A stretch of DNA of 64,000 nucleotides from assembly GCF_001014975.1 (NCBI RefSeq), contig NZ_BBXA01000013.1, forward strand, positions 124,001 to 188,000, given 5' to 3'. The notes beneath the pieces are model-generated. The model worked only from the letters and a program-made list of their open reading frames with translations, was not told where the DNA came from and did no database searches. The DNA is from Novosphingobium sp. MD-1 (GTDB lineage Bacteria > Pseudomonadota > Alphaproteobacteria > Sphingomonadales > Sphingomonadaceae). The translations under genes were made by a program, and so were the position numbers. Positions 42,570 to 51,213 of this stretch are shown here, in pieces. Each line of letters starts with the position of its first letter. The first letter of the stretch is position 1.

Positions 42570-43649
42570 TTGCAGTTCAACCGCAGAGATCTGTTTTTCG
42601 GCGCGGCCTGTGTGGGGACGGGTCTTGCCGTGTGGCCTGGCCTTGGCGCATCTGGCTTAGGCTGGGCGCGCGCACTGGCCCAGGAGGCGGCAGACCCTTT
42701 GCGGCTGTTCGATCCCGAGCTGCGCGAAGCGGCGCGCGGGATGTTGCGCCAGACGTTCCCACCACCCACGCGAGAGACGCTGCCGGCGATGCGGGCCTCG
42801 TGGGCTCCCCCGCCCCTCCTCGATGCGCCCGCGCCCTCCGTGGCGTTGCGGACGATCCCTGGCCTGGCCGGGGCGCCTGATGTCGCGGTCGAGGTCATCG
42901 GCGCAAAGCCTTCCACATCGGGCCGTCCGGCCATTCTCCACATCCATGGCGGTGGCATGATCTCTGGCCGCGCGAGGAACATGACCGCGTTCTGCCAGAC
43001 CCTGTCGGCGGAATTCGATGCGGTGGTGGTCAACGTCGATTATCGCCTGGCTCCCGAAACGCCGTTCCCCGGCCCCGTGCTCGATAACTATGCCGCGCTG
43101 GAATGGATGGCGGCGAATGCCGGACCACTCGGCATCGATCCCGCACGGATCGCCGTGATGGGGGAAAGCGCGGGCGGAGGGCTTGCCGCGCTGGTCGGGC
43201 TTATGGCGCGCGATCGCGGCAAGGTGCGCGTCTGCCACCTTGTCATGCTTTATCCCATGCTCGATGACCGCACGGGATCGACGCGAACCGCGCCGCCACA
43301 TATTGGCACAGTCGGCTGGTCGGCTCAGGCGAACCGGTTCGGGTGGTCCTGCTTTCTCGGCGTTCCCGCAGGATCGGCCAAAGTGCCTGAAAACAGCGTC
43401 CCCGCTCGCGTTGCCGACATGGAGGGGCTGGCCTCCTCCTTCATCGGCGTGGGCGCGCTGGACCTGTTCGTCGAGGAAGATCTCGATTTCGCGCGACGGC
43501 TGATCGCGGCCGGGGTGCCGACGCGCGTTCACGTCACGCCCGGCGCCTTCCACGCTTTCGATTTCGTGGTGCCGCAAGCCCGCGTTTCCCGCGAGTTTAC
43601 GCAGGCCTGGAAATCGAGCCTGCACGCCGCGTTTGGCGCGCCGGCCTGA
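42570..43649 (+). CDS. Exported alpha/beta hydrolase, hormone-sensitive-lipase family (paralog 1)
   Basis: 359 residues. Oxyanion motif HGGG at 126-129, nucleophile GESAGGG with Ser200, acid in GALDLFVEED and His in PGAFHAFD: the full HSL-family triad. The N-terminus NRRDLFFGAACVGTGLA looks like a Tat/Sec export signal. The start is uncertain: TTG 42570 has GGGAGG at ideal spacing and gives a clean signal peptide, whereas ATG 42459 would add 37 unlikely residues. It is closely related to the product of 44942, sharing LYPMLDDRTGS and FIGVGA-DLFVEED-type blocks. No LacI box is seen upstream, unlike the other members. Likely cleaves short acyl esters. Confidence 0.85.
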   Translation: MQFNRRDLFFGAACVGTGLAVWPGLGASGLGWARALAQEAADPLRLFDPELREAARGMLRQTFPPPTRETLPAMRASWAPPPLLDAPAPSVALRTIPGLAGAPDVAVEVIGAKPSTSGRPAILHIHGGGMISGRARNMTAFCQTLSAEFDAVVVNVDYRLAPETPFPGPVLDNYAALEWMAANAGPLGIDPARIAVMGESAGGGLAALVGLMARDRGKVRVCHLVMLYPMLDDRTGSTRTAPPHIGTVGWSAQANRFGWSCFLGVPAGSAKVPENSVPARVADMEGLASSFIGVGALDLFVEEDLDFARRLIAAGVPTRVHVTPGAFHAFDFVVPQARVSREFTQAWKSSLHAAFGAPA

Positions 43650-43659
43650 TCACGGGCCG

Positions 43660-44769
43660 CTATTGCCCGAGATGCTTGTCGAAGAACTTGAGGATCACGT
43701 CATAGGCTTCCCGTGATTCCGGCATGTTCGGCTTGTAGAAGAAGCCGTGGAACAGGCCTTCCCAGACGTGAAGGTCCGCATCCACGCCCAGAGCCACCAT
43801 GCGGCTGTGCGTCCTGACGGCGGAGCTCAGCTCGAATCCGCGCGTCGCGGTGATGATCAGCGTCGGCGGAAACTGCCGCAGCACTTCGTCGGACGATCCG
43901 GGGGACACGAGCGGATCCCTGGGATCGGCGCCCGCGAAGTAGGGCAGGGAGGTCCATGGCGCATCGGCGCTAGGGGGCCATTTGGGGGCCGGGCGGGCTT
44001 CGCCGACAGCGGCCGTCATATAGTCCGCGTCGCCCCCGAAGCCGTTGGCCGAGGTGGTGAGGCCGGCGCAGAAGATGCCGACGGCCCCCGGCCTTGGCAA
44101 AGCGTGCTTCTGGAACCAGGCGGTCGCCATGCCCGTCAGCATGCCACCGGCCGAGCAACCGTAGATGCCGATGTTCGCGGCGGGATAGGTTTTCAGCAGT
44201 TCGCGATAGACCTGCGCCACGTCCTCGCTGGCGGCGGGGAACCGGTAGGCCGGTCCCTGGCGGTAATCGACGGAAACCACGCGCACGTGTCCGAGTGCCG
44301 CCACCGGAATCGATTCGAGTTCGGCACATGCGGGAAAGCAGCCCATGAAGCCGCCGCCGTGCAGGTTTATCAGCACGCGGCGCGCGTTCTTCGGGGCAAT
44401 GCCGGCCTTGGGCGCATAGTCGAACACGCGGACACCGCCGAGCCTGCGTTCGGTCATGGCATAGGCGAAAGTGGATTTCGCTTCGGCGAGATAAGGCTCC
44501 ATGAACACCGGGACGCCATTGTTCTGGCGCACCTGTTGCGGGTTCTGCATCGCCTTCAGGTGATCGGCGACATAGCGCTTCGCTTCCGGGCTGAGCATCA
44601 CCGATACCGGCACCGTCATCGCGGGAACGTGGACCGTTCCGTCGTCCTCGACACGGACTTGCGGCGGCGGCGTGTCTTGCGCGTGAATCGAGGGCGAACC
44701 CTGAAGGAAGGCCAGCAGCGCCACTATCGCGCGCAGCATCCTGCTTGCACCCTTTGCCGGTCTGGTCAT
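43660..44769 (-). CDS. Exported alpha/beta hydrolase (HSL/BD-FAE-like)
   Basis: 369 residues with a Sec signal (cleavage near SIHAQ, about 31). LINLHGGGFMG gives the oxyanion hole, IGIYGCSAGGM the nucleophile serine, and LHVWEGLFHGFFY the catalytic His; Asp is expected before it in ATRGFELSS. It differs in sequence from the two HSL-type paralogs on either side and runs in the opposite direction. AGGAGAGG stands upstream of ATG 44769. Two LacI-type boxes lie 77-127 bases upstream, shared with the divergent gene at 44942, so both are probably induced together. Acts in the periplasm on acyl esters (inference). Confidence 0.87.
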   Translation of the reverse strand: MTRPAKGASRMLRAIVALLAFLQGSPSIHAQDTPPPQVRVEDDGTVHVPAMTVPVSVMLSPEAKRYVADHLKAMQNPQQVRQNNGVPVFMEPYLAEAKSTFAYAMTERRLGGVRVFDYAPKAGIAPKNARRVLINLHGGGFMGCFPACAELESIPVAALGHVRVVSVDYRQGPAYRFPAASEDVAQVYRELLKTYPAANIGIYGCSAGGMLTGMATAWFQKHALPRPGAVGIFCAGLTTSANGFGGDADYMTAAVGEARPAPKWPPSADAPWTSLPYFAGADPRDPLVSPGSSDEVLRQFPPTLIITATRGFELSSAVRTHSRMVALGVDADLHVWEGLFHGFFYKPNMPESREAYDVILKFFDKHLGQ

Positions 44770-44845
44770 GCGCTCGATCCTCTCCTGCGCGTTCGTTCAA
44801 TTCGTGGGACGGCTTTCTGCCGGCCGCGCCGTGATGACGAAAGCC

Positions 44846-44863
44846 TGCGTAATCGATTGCATT
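44846..44863 (+). promoter_or_regulatory. LacI-type box 1
   Basis: TGCGTAATCGATTGCATT keeps the 13-base half TGCGTAATCGATT of the palindrome TGCGTAATCGATTACGCA. It lies in the divergent region between two esterase genes. Its centre is 33 bases from that of box 2, three helical turns, as expected for cooperative binding. Confidence 0.7.
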
Positions 44864-44878
44864 ATCCGTCGCAAGGTG

Positions 44879-44896
44879 TAAGAAATCGATTACGCA
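44879..44896 (+). promoter_or_regulatory. LacI-type box 2
   Basis: TAAGAAATCGATTACGCA carries the right half AATCGATTACGCA exactly, i.e. the reverse complement of the conserved 13-mer. It is 46 bases upstream of the rightward esterase start at 44942. Confidence 0.72.
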
Positions 44897-44941
44897 GAGT
44901 GCGCTCCCGCTTGAAGGAGCGAATGGCCGAGAGGATTGCAG

Positions 44942-46042
44942 GTGGGTTTTACGCGACGAACGTTCGGCATCGCCGCGCTGGGAGCGACAGCCGCACCGGC
45001 GATATTGGCGGCTGGAGTTGGCCGCGCGGGAGCGAGCCCCGCGATCGCGAGTGCCGATTCGGACGGATTGGCCATGGTCGATCCGGAACTTCGCGAAGGC
45101 GCGAAGCTGATCCTTTCCCGCCCGTTGCCCAATCCGCTCGATCACACGGCGATCCTTGGAATGCGGGCGAAAGCGCCGCCCCCACCCGCCGCGCTGCCGT
45201 CGCCCGCGCCGGCGGTCGAGCTTCGGCGGGTGCCCGGTGCGCAAGGCCAGCCGGATGTCGGCGTCGCGGTGATCGGGGCGCGGCGCGACGGTGCGCGGCG
45301 ACCGGCGGTGCTGCATATCCATGGTGGCGGCTTCATCGTCGGCCGGATGGAGGACACTTTTCCCGCATCGCAGACCCTTGCTGAGGAACTGGATTGCGTG
45401 GTGGTGGAAGTCGATTACCGGCTATCACCCGAGACGCGGTTTCCCGGGCCGCTGGAGGATTGCCATGCGGCCCTGGTATGGCTGCATGCCAATGCCGAAG
45501 CGCTGGGCGTCGATCGGAATCGCATTGCGATCAAGGGCGAAAGTGCTGGCGGCGGGCTTGCCGCTATGCTGGCGATCGCCGCGCGCGATCGCGCGAGCGT
45601 GCCGTTGTGCTATCAGGTGCTGATCTATCCGATGCTCGATGATCGCACCGGCAGCATCCGGCGTGTTCCGCCGTTCATCGGAACGATCGGTTGGAACGAG
45701 GCGGGCAACGCTGTCGGTTGGACCAGCCTGCTGGGGCAACCCGCGGGCATGGCCTCGGTGCCGCAGGGCGCAGTGCCGGCGAGAGTGGAAAACCTGGCCG
45801 GCCTGCCGCCGGCGTTCATCGGCGTGGGCGCGATCGATTTGTTCGTCGATGAAGACATCGCCTATGCGCAGGCGCTGATCCGGCAGGGCGTGCCGACGCA
45901 GATGCTGGTCGTTCCCGGCGCTTACCACGGTTTCGATTTTATCGCGCCGGCATCCCGCGCGGCCCGGACGTTCACCGCTTCGTGGAAGCTCGCCCTGGGG
46001 GCGGCTTTCCTGAAGGCGAGTGGGGACCGGCCCGGGGCATAG
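44942..46042 (+). CDS. Exported alpha/beta hydrolase, hormone-sensitive-lipase family (paralog 2)
   Basis: 366 residues. Tat-like signal FTRRTFGIAALGATAAPAILAAG at the N-terminus; HGGG at 127-130, GESAGGG with Ser201, and the acid/His pair in GAIDLFVDED and PGAYHGFD. It is a clear paralog of the 42570 product over most of its length. GTG 44942 is chosen because GAGAGGA lies six bases before it; TTG 44936 is two codons earlier. The promoter region holds LacI boxes 1 and 2. It is followed by a TonB receptor with its own LacI box, suggesting joint induction. Probably removes acyl groups from an imported or extracellular ester. Confidence 0.87.
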   Translation: MGFTRRTFGIAALGATAAPAILAAGVGRAGASPAIASADSDGLAMVDPELREGAKLILSRPLPNPLDHTAILGMRAKAPPPPAALPSPAPAVELRRVPGAQGQPDVGVAVIGARRDGARRPAVLHIHGGGFIVGRMEDTFPASQTLAEELDCVVVEVDYRLSPETRFPGPLEDCHAALVWLHANAEALGVDRNRIAIKGESAGGGLAAMLAIAARDRASVPLCYQVLIYPMLDDRTGSIRRVPPFIGTIGWNEAGNAVGWTSLLGQPAGMASVPQGAVPARVENLAGLPPAFIGVGAIDLFVDEDIAYAQALIRQGVPTQMLVVPGAYHGFDFIAPASRAARTFTASWKLALGAAFLKASGDRPGA

Positions 46043-46086
46043 CGGTCGCAGGGGTGTTTGGCTTCCGTGCATGGTTTGACATCAAA

Positions 46087-46104
46087 TGCGTAATCGATTA
46101 CTCA
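46087..46104 (+). promoter_or_regulatory. LacI-type box 3
   Basis: TGCGTAATCGATTACTCA differs from a perfect palindrome at one base and is the best copy of the motif. It lies 24 bases upstream of the TonB receptor start at 46128, a position where bound repressor would block initiation or elongation. Confidence 0.78.
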
Positions 46105-46127
46105 ACTGCAAAACAAGGGAGGGTATC

Positions 46128-48293
46128 ATGAAGGCTCACCAGCATATTCAATCTCTGCACACGCGCCTGCTATGCGCTGTTGCGATGGCAGCTTGCGGGG
46201 CGGCGTGCGGGATTGCTCCCGCGCACGCGCAGGAAACCGCCGCCGACAAGGCGAGCGACACTGCCAGCGCAGAGGAAATCGTTGTCACCGCGCTGAAGTC
46301 CGGCTCGGTCCGGCTCGACAAGGTGCCGCTCGCTATTCAGGCGTTCAGCGGCGATACGCTGAAGCAGCGCAACGTGCGCGACGGGGCGGACCTGATCCAG
46401 TTGATCCCCGGTGCATCGCAGGCGCAGGAAATCGGTGCCGGCTATCGCATCTTCTCGTTCCGTGGCTCGGGCGCCGGCGGCCCGATCGGCGATGGCCTGA
46501 TCGGCTACTACCTCGATGACACACCGTTCGGCGTGCCGAACAACCAGGCGGCGCCGCCGGTCCAGTACTTCGACATCGATCGCGTGGAAGTCCTGCGCGG
46601 GCCGCAGGGCACCCTTTACGGGCTTGGCTCGTCGGCCGGCACGATCATCTACCACACCAAGAATCCCGATCTCGAGAAGATCACTTACGCGGGCGAGCTG
46701 GAGCTTTCGGGCACGCGCGAGGCGGGCGATCCCAACTACCGCGGGGCAGGCGCCTTTTCCGTTCCGCTGGTGCCGGGCAAGCTCGCGCTGCGCATCAGCG
46801 GTGGCTATGACCGCCGCGCGGGCACGGCCGACATCTATTCGGGCGCGCCGACCGGCACCCCGCGCGAGAAGGACGCCAACTACGTCATCTCCAAGGATAT
46901 CCAGGCGGTGCTGCTGTGGAAGCCGGACGAACTGACGACAGTGCGCGCGCGGGGCTGGTACTTCAGCACGGACCAGAAGTACCTCAACGTGATCAACTCG
47001 CTTGATCCGCCCTATGCCGCGTACCAGGGCGACGTGGTCGGCTATGACCGCCGGCGCGCGTGGTACGTCTCGAACACGATCGAGCGCGAGATCGGCGATT
47101 TCACGCTGACCAACGCGACATCGTACCAGAAATCGCTGCCCGGCGGTTTCCAGGTAGGGCTCAACCTGGGCGCGCCGCTGGGCATCGGCGTGTTGAACAA
47201 CGGCGGCGATGCGCGCAGCTTCGTCAACGAACTGCGTCTTGCGACAAACGGTGCCGGCCCGTTCAAGGGCGTCGCGGGCGTGTACTACCAGAACGCGCGC
47301 AGCCTCTATACGTTCAATCTGACGTTCCCGACGCTGGCCCTGAACGGGCGGACGATCACCAAGACCGAAAACGCGGCGGTCTTTTCCGAAGTGAGCTACT
47401 CGCTGTTCGGCGGAAAGGTCGTGCCGCTGGTCGGGCTGCGCTACTTCAAGGATCACCGTTCGTCGGATTCGGTTTCGAACGGGGTGGGCGTGACCAGCAA
47501 GGCTACGCCCGATGCGCTGACCTGGCGCGCGAACCTGGCGATCAATCCATCGCCGAACTGGATGCTGTTCTTCAACGCGGGCACCGGTTTCCGCAGCGGC
47601 ATCCTGCAATCGAAGGCGCAGGCCGACGCGGTGATCGCCGATGGCGTGCCGAGCAGCATCTCGCTGACGCCCGACAAGCTGCGCAACCTGGAAGTGGGGA
47701 CCAAGGGATCGCTGCTGGATGGCGCGCTGCACGTCGCCGTCAGCCTCTACGACATCAAGTACACGAACATCCAGAGCGCCTTCAACACCTCGATCGGCCT
47801 CTCCGCCTTCGCCAATCTGGGCGACGGCAAGGCGCAGGGCATCGACATGGAACTGTCCTGGCGCACCCCGCTGCGGGGCCTGACGCTGAACGCCATCGGC
47901 AACGTCAACAATTCCAAGTTCACGCGCGTCCTGCCCGCCTTCTCGGGGGCCGATCCGCGGATTGCCAATGGCTTGCGCCTGCTCAACACGCCGACGCACA
48001 ACTTCCGTCTGGACGCGACCTACGAGCATGACATCGGCCGCGCCGTGCTCTTTGCGACGAGCTCCGCTACATTCGTGGGCCGCTCGCGCCTGGGAGATGC
48101 TACGGTCAACGAGATCAACCCGTATGAGCTCTATCAGGCGAGCATCGGCGTGCGGTTCGACCGCTACGAGGTGCGCCTGTTCGGTGACAACCTTTCGGAC
48201 CTGCGCGGACCGACCTCGGCGAACGGCCCCACGCTGCTCGCAGGGCCGCGCCCGCGCACGATCGGCGTGACGTTCCGCCTCAATACCAACTGA
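46128..48293 (+). CDS. TonB-dependent receptor of the LacI regulon
   Basis: 721 residues. Signal peptide ends near PAHAQ (about 35), TonB box-like EEIVVTALKSGSVRLDKVPLAIQ, plug with DIDRVEVLRGPQGTLYGLGSSAGT, then barrel. It ends in RLNTN rather than an aromatic residue, slightly unusual for an outer-membrane protein; the preceding VTFRL strand is normal. AAGGGAGGG precedes ATG 46128, preferred over an in-frame ATG at 46086 that would overlap the LacI box. Placed between an esterase and a carboxylesterase under a sugar-type regulator, it is likely the port for the carbohydrate-containing substrate of this locus. Confidence 0.93.
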   Translation: MKAHQHIQSLHTRLLCAVAMAACGAACGIAPAHAQETAADKASDTASAEEIVVTALKSGSVRLDKVPLAIQAFSGDTLKQRNVRDGADLIQLIPGASQAQEIGAGYRIFSFRGSGAGGPIGDGLIGYYLDDTPFGVPNNQAAPPVQYFDIDRVEVLRGPQGTLYGLGSSAGTIIYHTKNPDLEKITYAGELELSGTREAGDPNYRGAGAFSVPLVPGKLALRISGGYDRRAGTADIYSGAPTGTPREKDANYVISKDIQAVLLWKPDELTTVRARGWYFSTDQKYLNVINSLDPPYAAYQGDVVGYDRRRAWYVSNTIEREIGDFTLTNATSYQKSLPGGFQVGLNLGAPLGIGVLNNGGDARSFVNELRLATNGAGPFKGVAGVYYQNARSLYTFNLTFPTLALNGRTITKTENAAVFSEVSYSLFGGKVVPLVGLRYFKDHRSSDSVSNGVGVTSKATPDALTWRANLAINPSPNWMLFFNAGTGFRSGILQSKAQADAVIADGVPSSISLTPDKLRNLEVGTKGSLLDGALHVAVSLYDIKYTNIQSAFNTSIGLSAFANLGDGKAQGIDMELSWRTPLRGLTLNAIGNVNNSKFTRVLPAFSGADPRIANGLRLLNTPTHNFRLDATYEHDIGRAVLFATSSATFVGRSRLGDATVNEINPYELYQASIGVRFDRYEVRLFGDNLSDLRGPTSANGPTLLAGPRPRTIGVTFRLNTN

Positions 48294-48302
48294 CCCGAGA
48301 CG

Positions 48303-48338
48303 CGGCGGCACCGGCTCCAGCGGGAGAAGGTGCTGCCG
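48303..48338 (+). other. Intergenic hairpin after TonB receptor
   Basis: CGGCGGCACC (48303-48312) can pair with GGTGCTGCCG (48329-48338), nine Watson-Crick pairs and one G-T, around a 16-base loop. No T-run follows. Like the hairpin at 14534, it separates a TonB receptor from a downstream enzyme gene. Confidence 0.4.
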
Positions 48339-48361
48339 TTCCGGGGGCGGGAGCCTCAGCC

Positions 48362-50068
48362 ATGGCGCGGCGTGATGACACCAGCGAGGGACTCGATCGT
48401 CGGGGACTGATCAAGGGCGCGGTGGCGGCGGGCCTGGCGCTTGGCTCCGCGCCCGCGGCTGCTTCCGCCGCCGGGAGAGGCGAAAGGGCCACGAACGGCA
48501 TGGTTCCCGACGACGGGATCACGACCGACCCGGCGCTGGTGACGGCGCGCACGGTCAACGGACGCATTCGCGGATATCGCCAGGGCGGCGTCCTGATGTT
48601 CAAGGGCGTACCCTATGCCGCGTCCACCGCCGGGGCAAACCGCTTCCAGCCGCCGCAGCCGGTCAAACCGTGGCAGGGCGTTCGCTCCACGCTGCACTAC
48701 GGCCCGATCGCGCCGCAGGACAAGGGAACCGGACGGTTCAACGATGAGGAAGCCTTCATCTTCCGCTGGAACGATGCGGTGGAGGATGAAGACTGCCTGC
48801 GGCTCAACTTGTGGACCGCCGGATGCGACGACGCGCGCCGCCCGGTGCTCGTATGGCTTCACGGCGGCGGTTTCGCGGCCGGTTCGGGGCATGACATTCC
48901 CGCTTTCGATGGCGAAAATCTTGCGCGCACCGGCGGAGCCGTGGTCGTCACGCTCAATCACCGCCTCAACGTCCTTGGCTTTCTCGATCTTTCCAAATGG
49001 AGCGAAGACCTGCGGGATTCGGCCAACGCCGGGATGCTGGACATCGTGGCGGCGCTGCGCTGGGTGAAGGACAATATCGCGGAGTTCGGGGGCGATCCCG
49101 CGCGCGTCACCGTGTTCGGCCAGTCCGGCGGCGGGGCCAAGGTGAGCGCGCTGATGGGAATGCCGGCGGCGCGCGGCCTGTTTCACCGGGCCGCCATTTT
49201 CAGCGGCTCTTTCGCGCAGTTCAACACACCGGAGCGCAGTGCCAGGCTTTCCGCGCTCCTGTTGCAGGAACTGGGCGTGCGCAAGGTTGATCTCGCGGGG
49301 CTTCGGGCCATGCCCTACGCGACCTTGCGCGCCGCTGCCGCGCGCGTGGCCGCCCGGGTCAACCCGCCGTTCGATGGGTTTCTCGACGTTCGCCGCCTGC
49401 CGCAAATGCTGAACTTTGCCCCGGTCGTCGATGGCAGGACGATCCTGCCCGATGCAGTCGATCCGGCTATGCCTCGGACCATGCCCGAGGTGCCGTTGAT
49501 CATCGGATCGACGCTCAACGAGTTCGTGACCGGCATCAACAACCCCGACGTGAACGATCTGGATGTCGAAAGCCTGCGCGCCCGGGTCGAGAAATTCGCG
49601 CCCGGCCGCGCCGGACCGGTGATAGAGGCGTTCCGGCGCACGGCGCCCGATGCGGCGCCTTTCGCTCTATGGTCGCGGATCGCCACGGCCCCGATCCGGC
49701 AGGCGGTGATCGATCAGGCGCGGCGGCGTGTCGCGGCCGGGGCTGGAGCGACTCATCTGTTCTGGTTCACGTGGCAAACGCCGATCCTTGATGGACGGCC
49801 GATGGCGTTCCACTGCCTCGATATTCCCTTCTGGTTCGGCAACGCCGGGAAGTGCGCCTCGATGACCGGCGGAGGTCACGAGGCACTCGATCTGGCTGCC
49901 AGGATGTCGGGCGCGCTGCTGGCCTTTGCGGCAACCGGCTCGCCCGATACGCCGGCCTTGCCGCAATGGCAGGCGGTTTCGGCCGCCAATTTTCCCTCGC
50001 TGCGTCTGGACGGTTCACCGCGCATGGATGCGGAAAGCGACGCGGACGCGCGCGCCAGCCTGCGGTGA
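48362..50068 (+). CDS. Exported carboxylesterase, type B
   Basis: 568 residues. Twin-arginine signal LDRRGLIKGAVAAGLALG (R13-R14). Type-B carboxylesterase order: ARTVNGRIRGY, FKGVPYA, EDCLRLNLWTA, HGGGFAAGSG oxyanion hole, FGQSGGG with nucleophile Ser255, STLNEF with Glu387 and FHCLDIPFWFG with His484. PnbA-like enzymes of this family split esters of small alcohols and sugars. It follows the TonB receptor by 68 bases and precedes the LacI regulator by about 100 bases, probably in one transcript. Tat export means it folds in the cytoplasm and acts in the periplasm. With three neighbours it makes an ester-removal battery. Confidence 0.93.
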   Translation: MARRDDTSEGLDRRGLIKGAVAAGLALGSAPAAASAAGRGERATNGMVPDDGITTDPALVTARTVNGRIRGYRQGGVLMFKGVPYAASTAGANRFQPPQPVKPWQGVRSTLHYGPIAPQDKGTGRFNDEEAFIFRWNDAVEDEDCLRLNLWTAGCDDARRPVLVWLHGGGFAAGSGHDIPAFDGENLARTGGAVVVTLNHRLNVLGFLDLSKWSEDLRDSANAGMLDIVAALRWVKDNIAEFGGDPARVTVFGQSGGGAKVSALMGMPAARGLFHRAAIFSGSFAQFNTPERSARLSALLLQELGVRKVDLAGLRAMPYATLRAAAARVAARVNPPFDGFLDVRRLPQMLNFAPVVDGRTILPDAVDPAMPRTMPEVPLIIGSTLNEFVTGINNPDVNDLDVESLRARVEKFAPGRAGPVIEAFRRTAPDAAPFALWSRIATAPIRQAVIDQARRRVAAGAGATHLFWFTWQTPILDGRPMAFHCLDIPFWFGNAGKCASMTGGGHEALDLAARMSGALLAFAATGSPDTPALPQWQAVSAANFPSLRLDGSPRMDAESDADARASLR

Positions 50069-50171
50069 GGCGGAGCAGGCCATTGGCCGGTTGCGCAACC
50101 GCGTGTAGGTGTTGCGCCGGGGTATCGAGGGCTTGCGCCTGAAGGCTTGGAGCCGAGACACGAAGGATCAG

Positions 50172-51173
50172 ATGGTCAGCGTCAAGAATCTCAAGGAATT
50201 TGCCGAACTGGCCGGTGTGTCGACGGCCACGGCCTCGCGCGCGCTCACGGGGTCGGGCCGCGTCAGCGACGAAACGCGCAAGCGCATTTCCGCGCTCGCC
50301 GAAAAGCTCGGCTACCAGCCCAACATCGCCGCCCGCAACCTGCGCACGCAGCGCACCATGACGATCGGCGTGCTCGTTCCGCTGGGCCACGAAGCATTGC
50401 AGCACCTTTCGGACCCGTTCTTCAACACGATGACAGGCTTTCTCGCCGATGCCTTCGCCGAGAACGGATACGACATGCTGCTGTCGCGCGTGCTGCCACG
50501 CAACGACCGCTGGATGGACCGCTTCATCGCGAGCGGCCGGGTCGACGGGATCATCGTCGTCGGCCAGTCGGACCAGTTCCATATCATTGAAACCGTTTCG
50601 CGCCGCTATCGCCCGATGGTCGTGTGGGGCGGCCATTCGCCGGGCCAGCATCACTGTTCGATCGGTTCGGACAACCGGCTGGGCGGGCGGCTGGCGGCCA
50701 TGCACCTTGTCGAACGCGGTTGCAGGCGTATCGCCTATGCCGGGCCGGTGGACGGTTCGGAATTTGGCGAACGTATCGATGGCGCCCGCATGGCCGTGCT
50801 GGAAGCGGGTCTGACTCCGTTGCAGGAACTTCCGACGCACTTCGAGCCCGATGCCGCCTACGCGGATGTAAGGCAGAAGCTGGAAACCTTGTCGGAGATG
50901 CCCGACGGGATCGTCGCCGGCTCCGATGTCACCGCGATCAGCGTGATCCGCGCGTTGCGCGATCTGGGGCGGCGGGTACCGGACGATGTCCGGGTTATCG
51001 GCTACGACGGATTGCCGATCGGTGAGCATATGTCGCCCCCGCTCAGCACCATCGACCAGCAACTGCGCCACGGCGCGCAGCTTCTGACCGAAACCCTGCT
51101 GCGGCGCATCGGCGGAGAGGAAACGGCGTCGCAGCAGATCGAGCCGCGGTTGATCGTGCGCGCATCGAGCTGA
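50172..51173 (+). CDS. LacI-family regulator
   Basis: 333 residues. N-terminal HTH: VKNLKEFAELAGVSTATASRALTGSGRVSDETRKRISALAEKLGY, including the hinge helix IAARNLRTQRTMTIGVLVP. The C-terminal periplasmic-binding fold (FFNTMTGFLADAFAENGYDMLLSR, DGIIVVGQSDQ, RIAYAGPVDGSE, VIGYDGLPIGEHMSPPLSTID) binds a sugar or small ligand. AAGGA stands before ATG 50172. It is the only LacI gene in the window, and the four TGCGTAATCGATT-type boxes all lie within 6 kb, so it most likely controls the esterases, TonB receptor and GH68 gene, with derepression by a sugar. Effector identity unknown. Confidence 0.94.
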   Translation: MVSVKNLKEFAELAGVSTATASRALTGSGRVSDETRKRISALAEKLGYQPNIAARNLRTQRTMTIGVLVPLGHEALQHLSDPFFNTMTGFLADAFAENGYDMLLSRVLPRNDRWMDRFIASGRVDGIIVVGQSDQFHIIETVSRRYRPMVVWGGHSPGQHHCSIGSDNRLGGRLAAMHLVERGCRRIAYAGPVDGSEFGERIDGARMAVLEAGLTPLQELPTHFEPDAAYADVRQKLETLSEMPDGIVAGSDVTAISVIRALRDLGRRVPDDVRVIGYDGLPIGEHMSPPLSTIDQQLRHGAQLLTETLLRRIGGEETASQQIEPRLIVRASS

Positions 51174-51213
51174 ACGGGCCAGTATCGCCCAGCCTATCGG
51201 CTCAGCCTATCGC

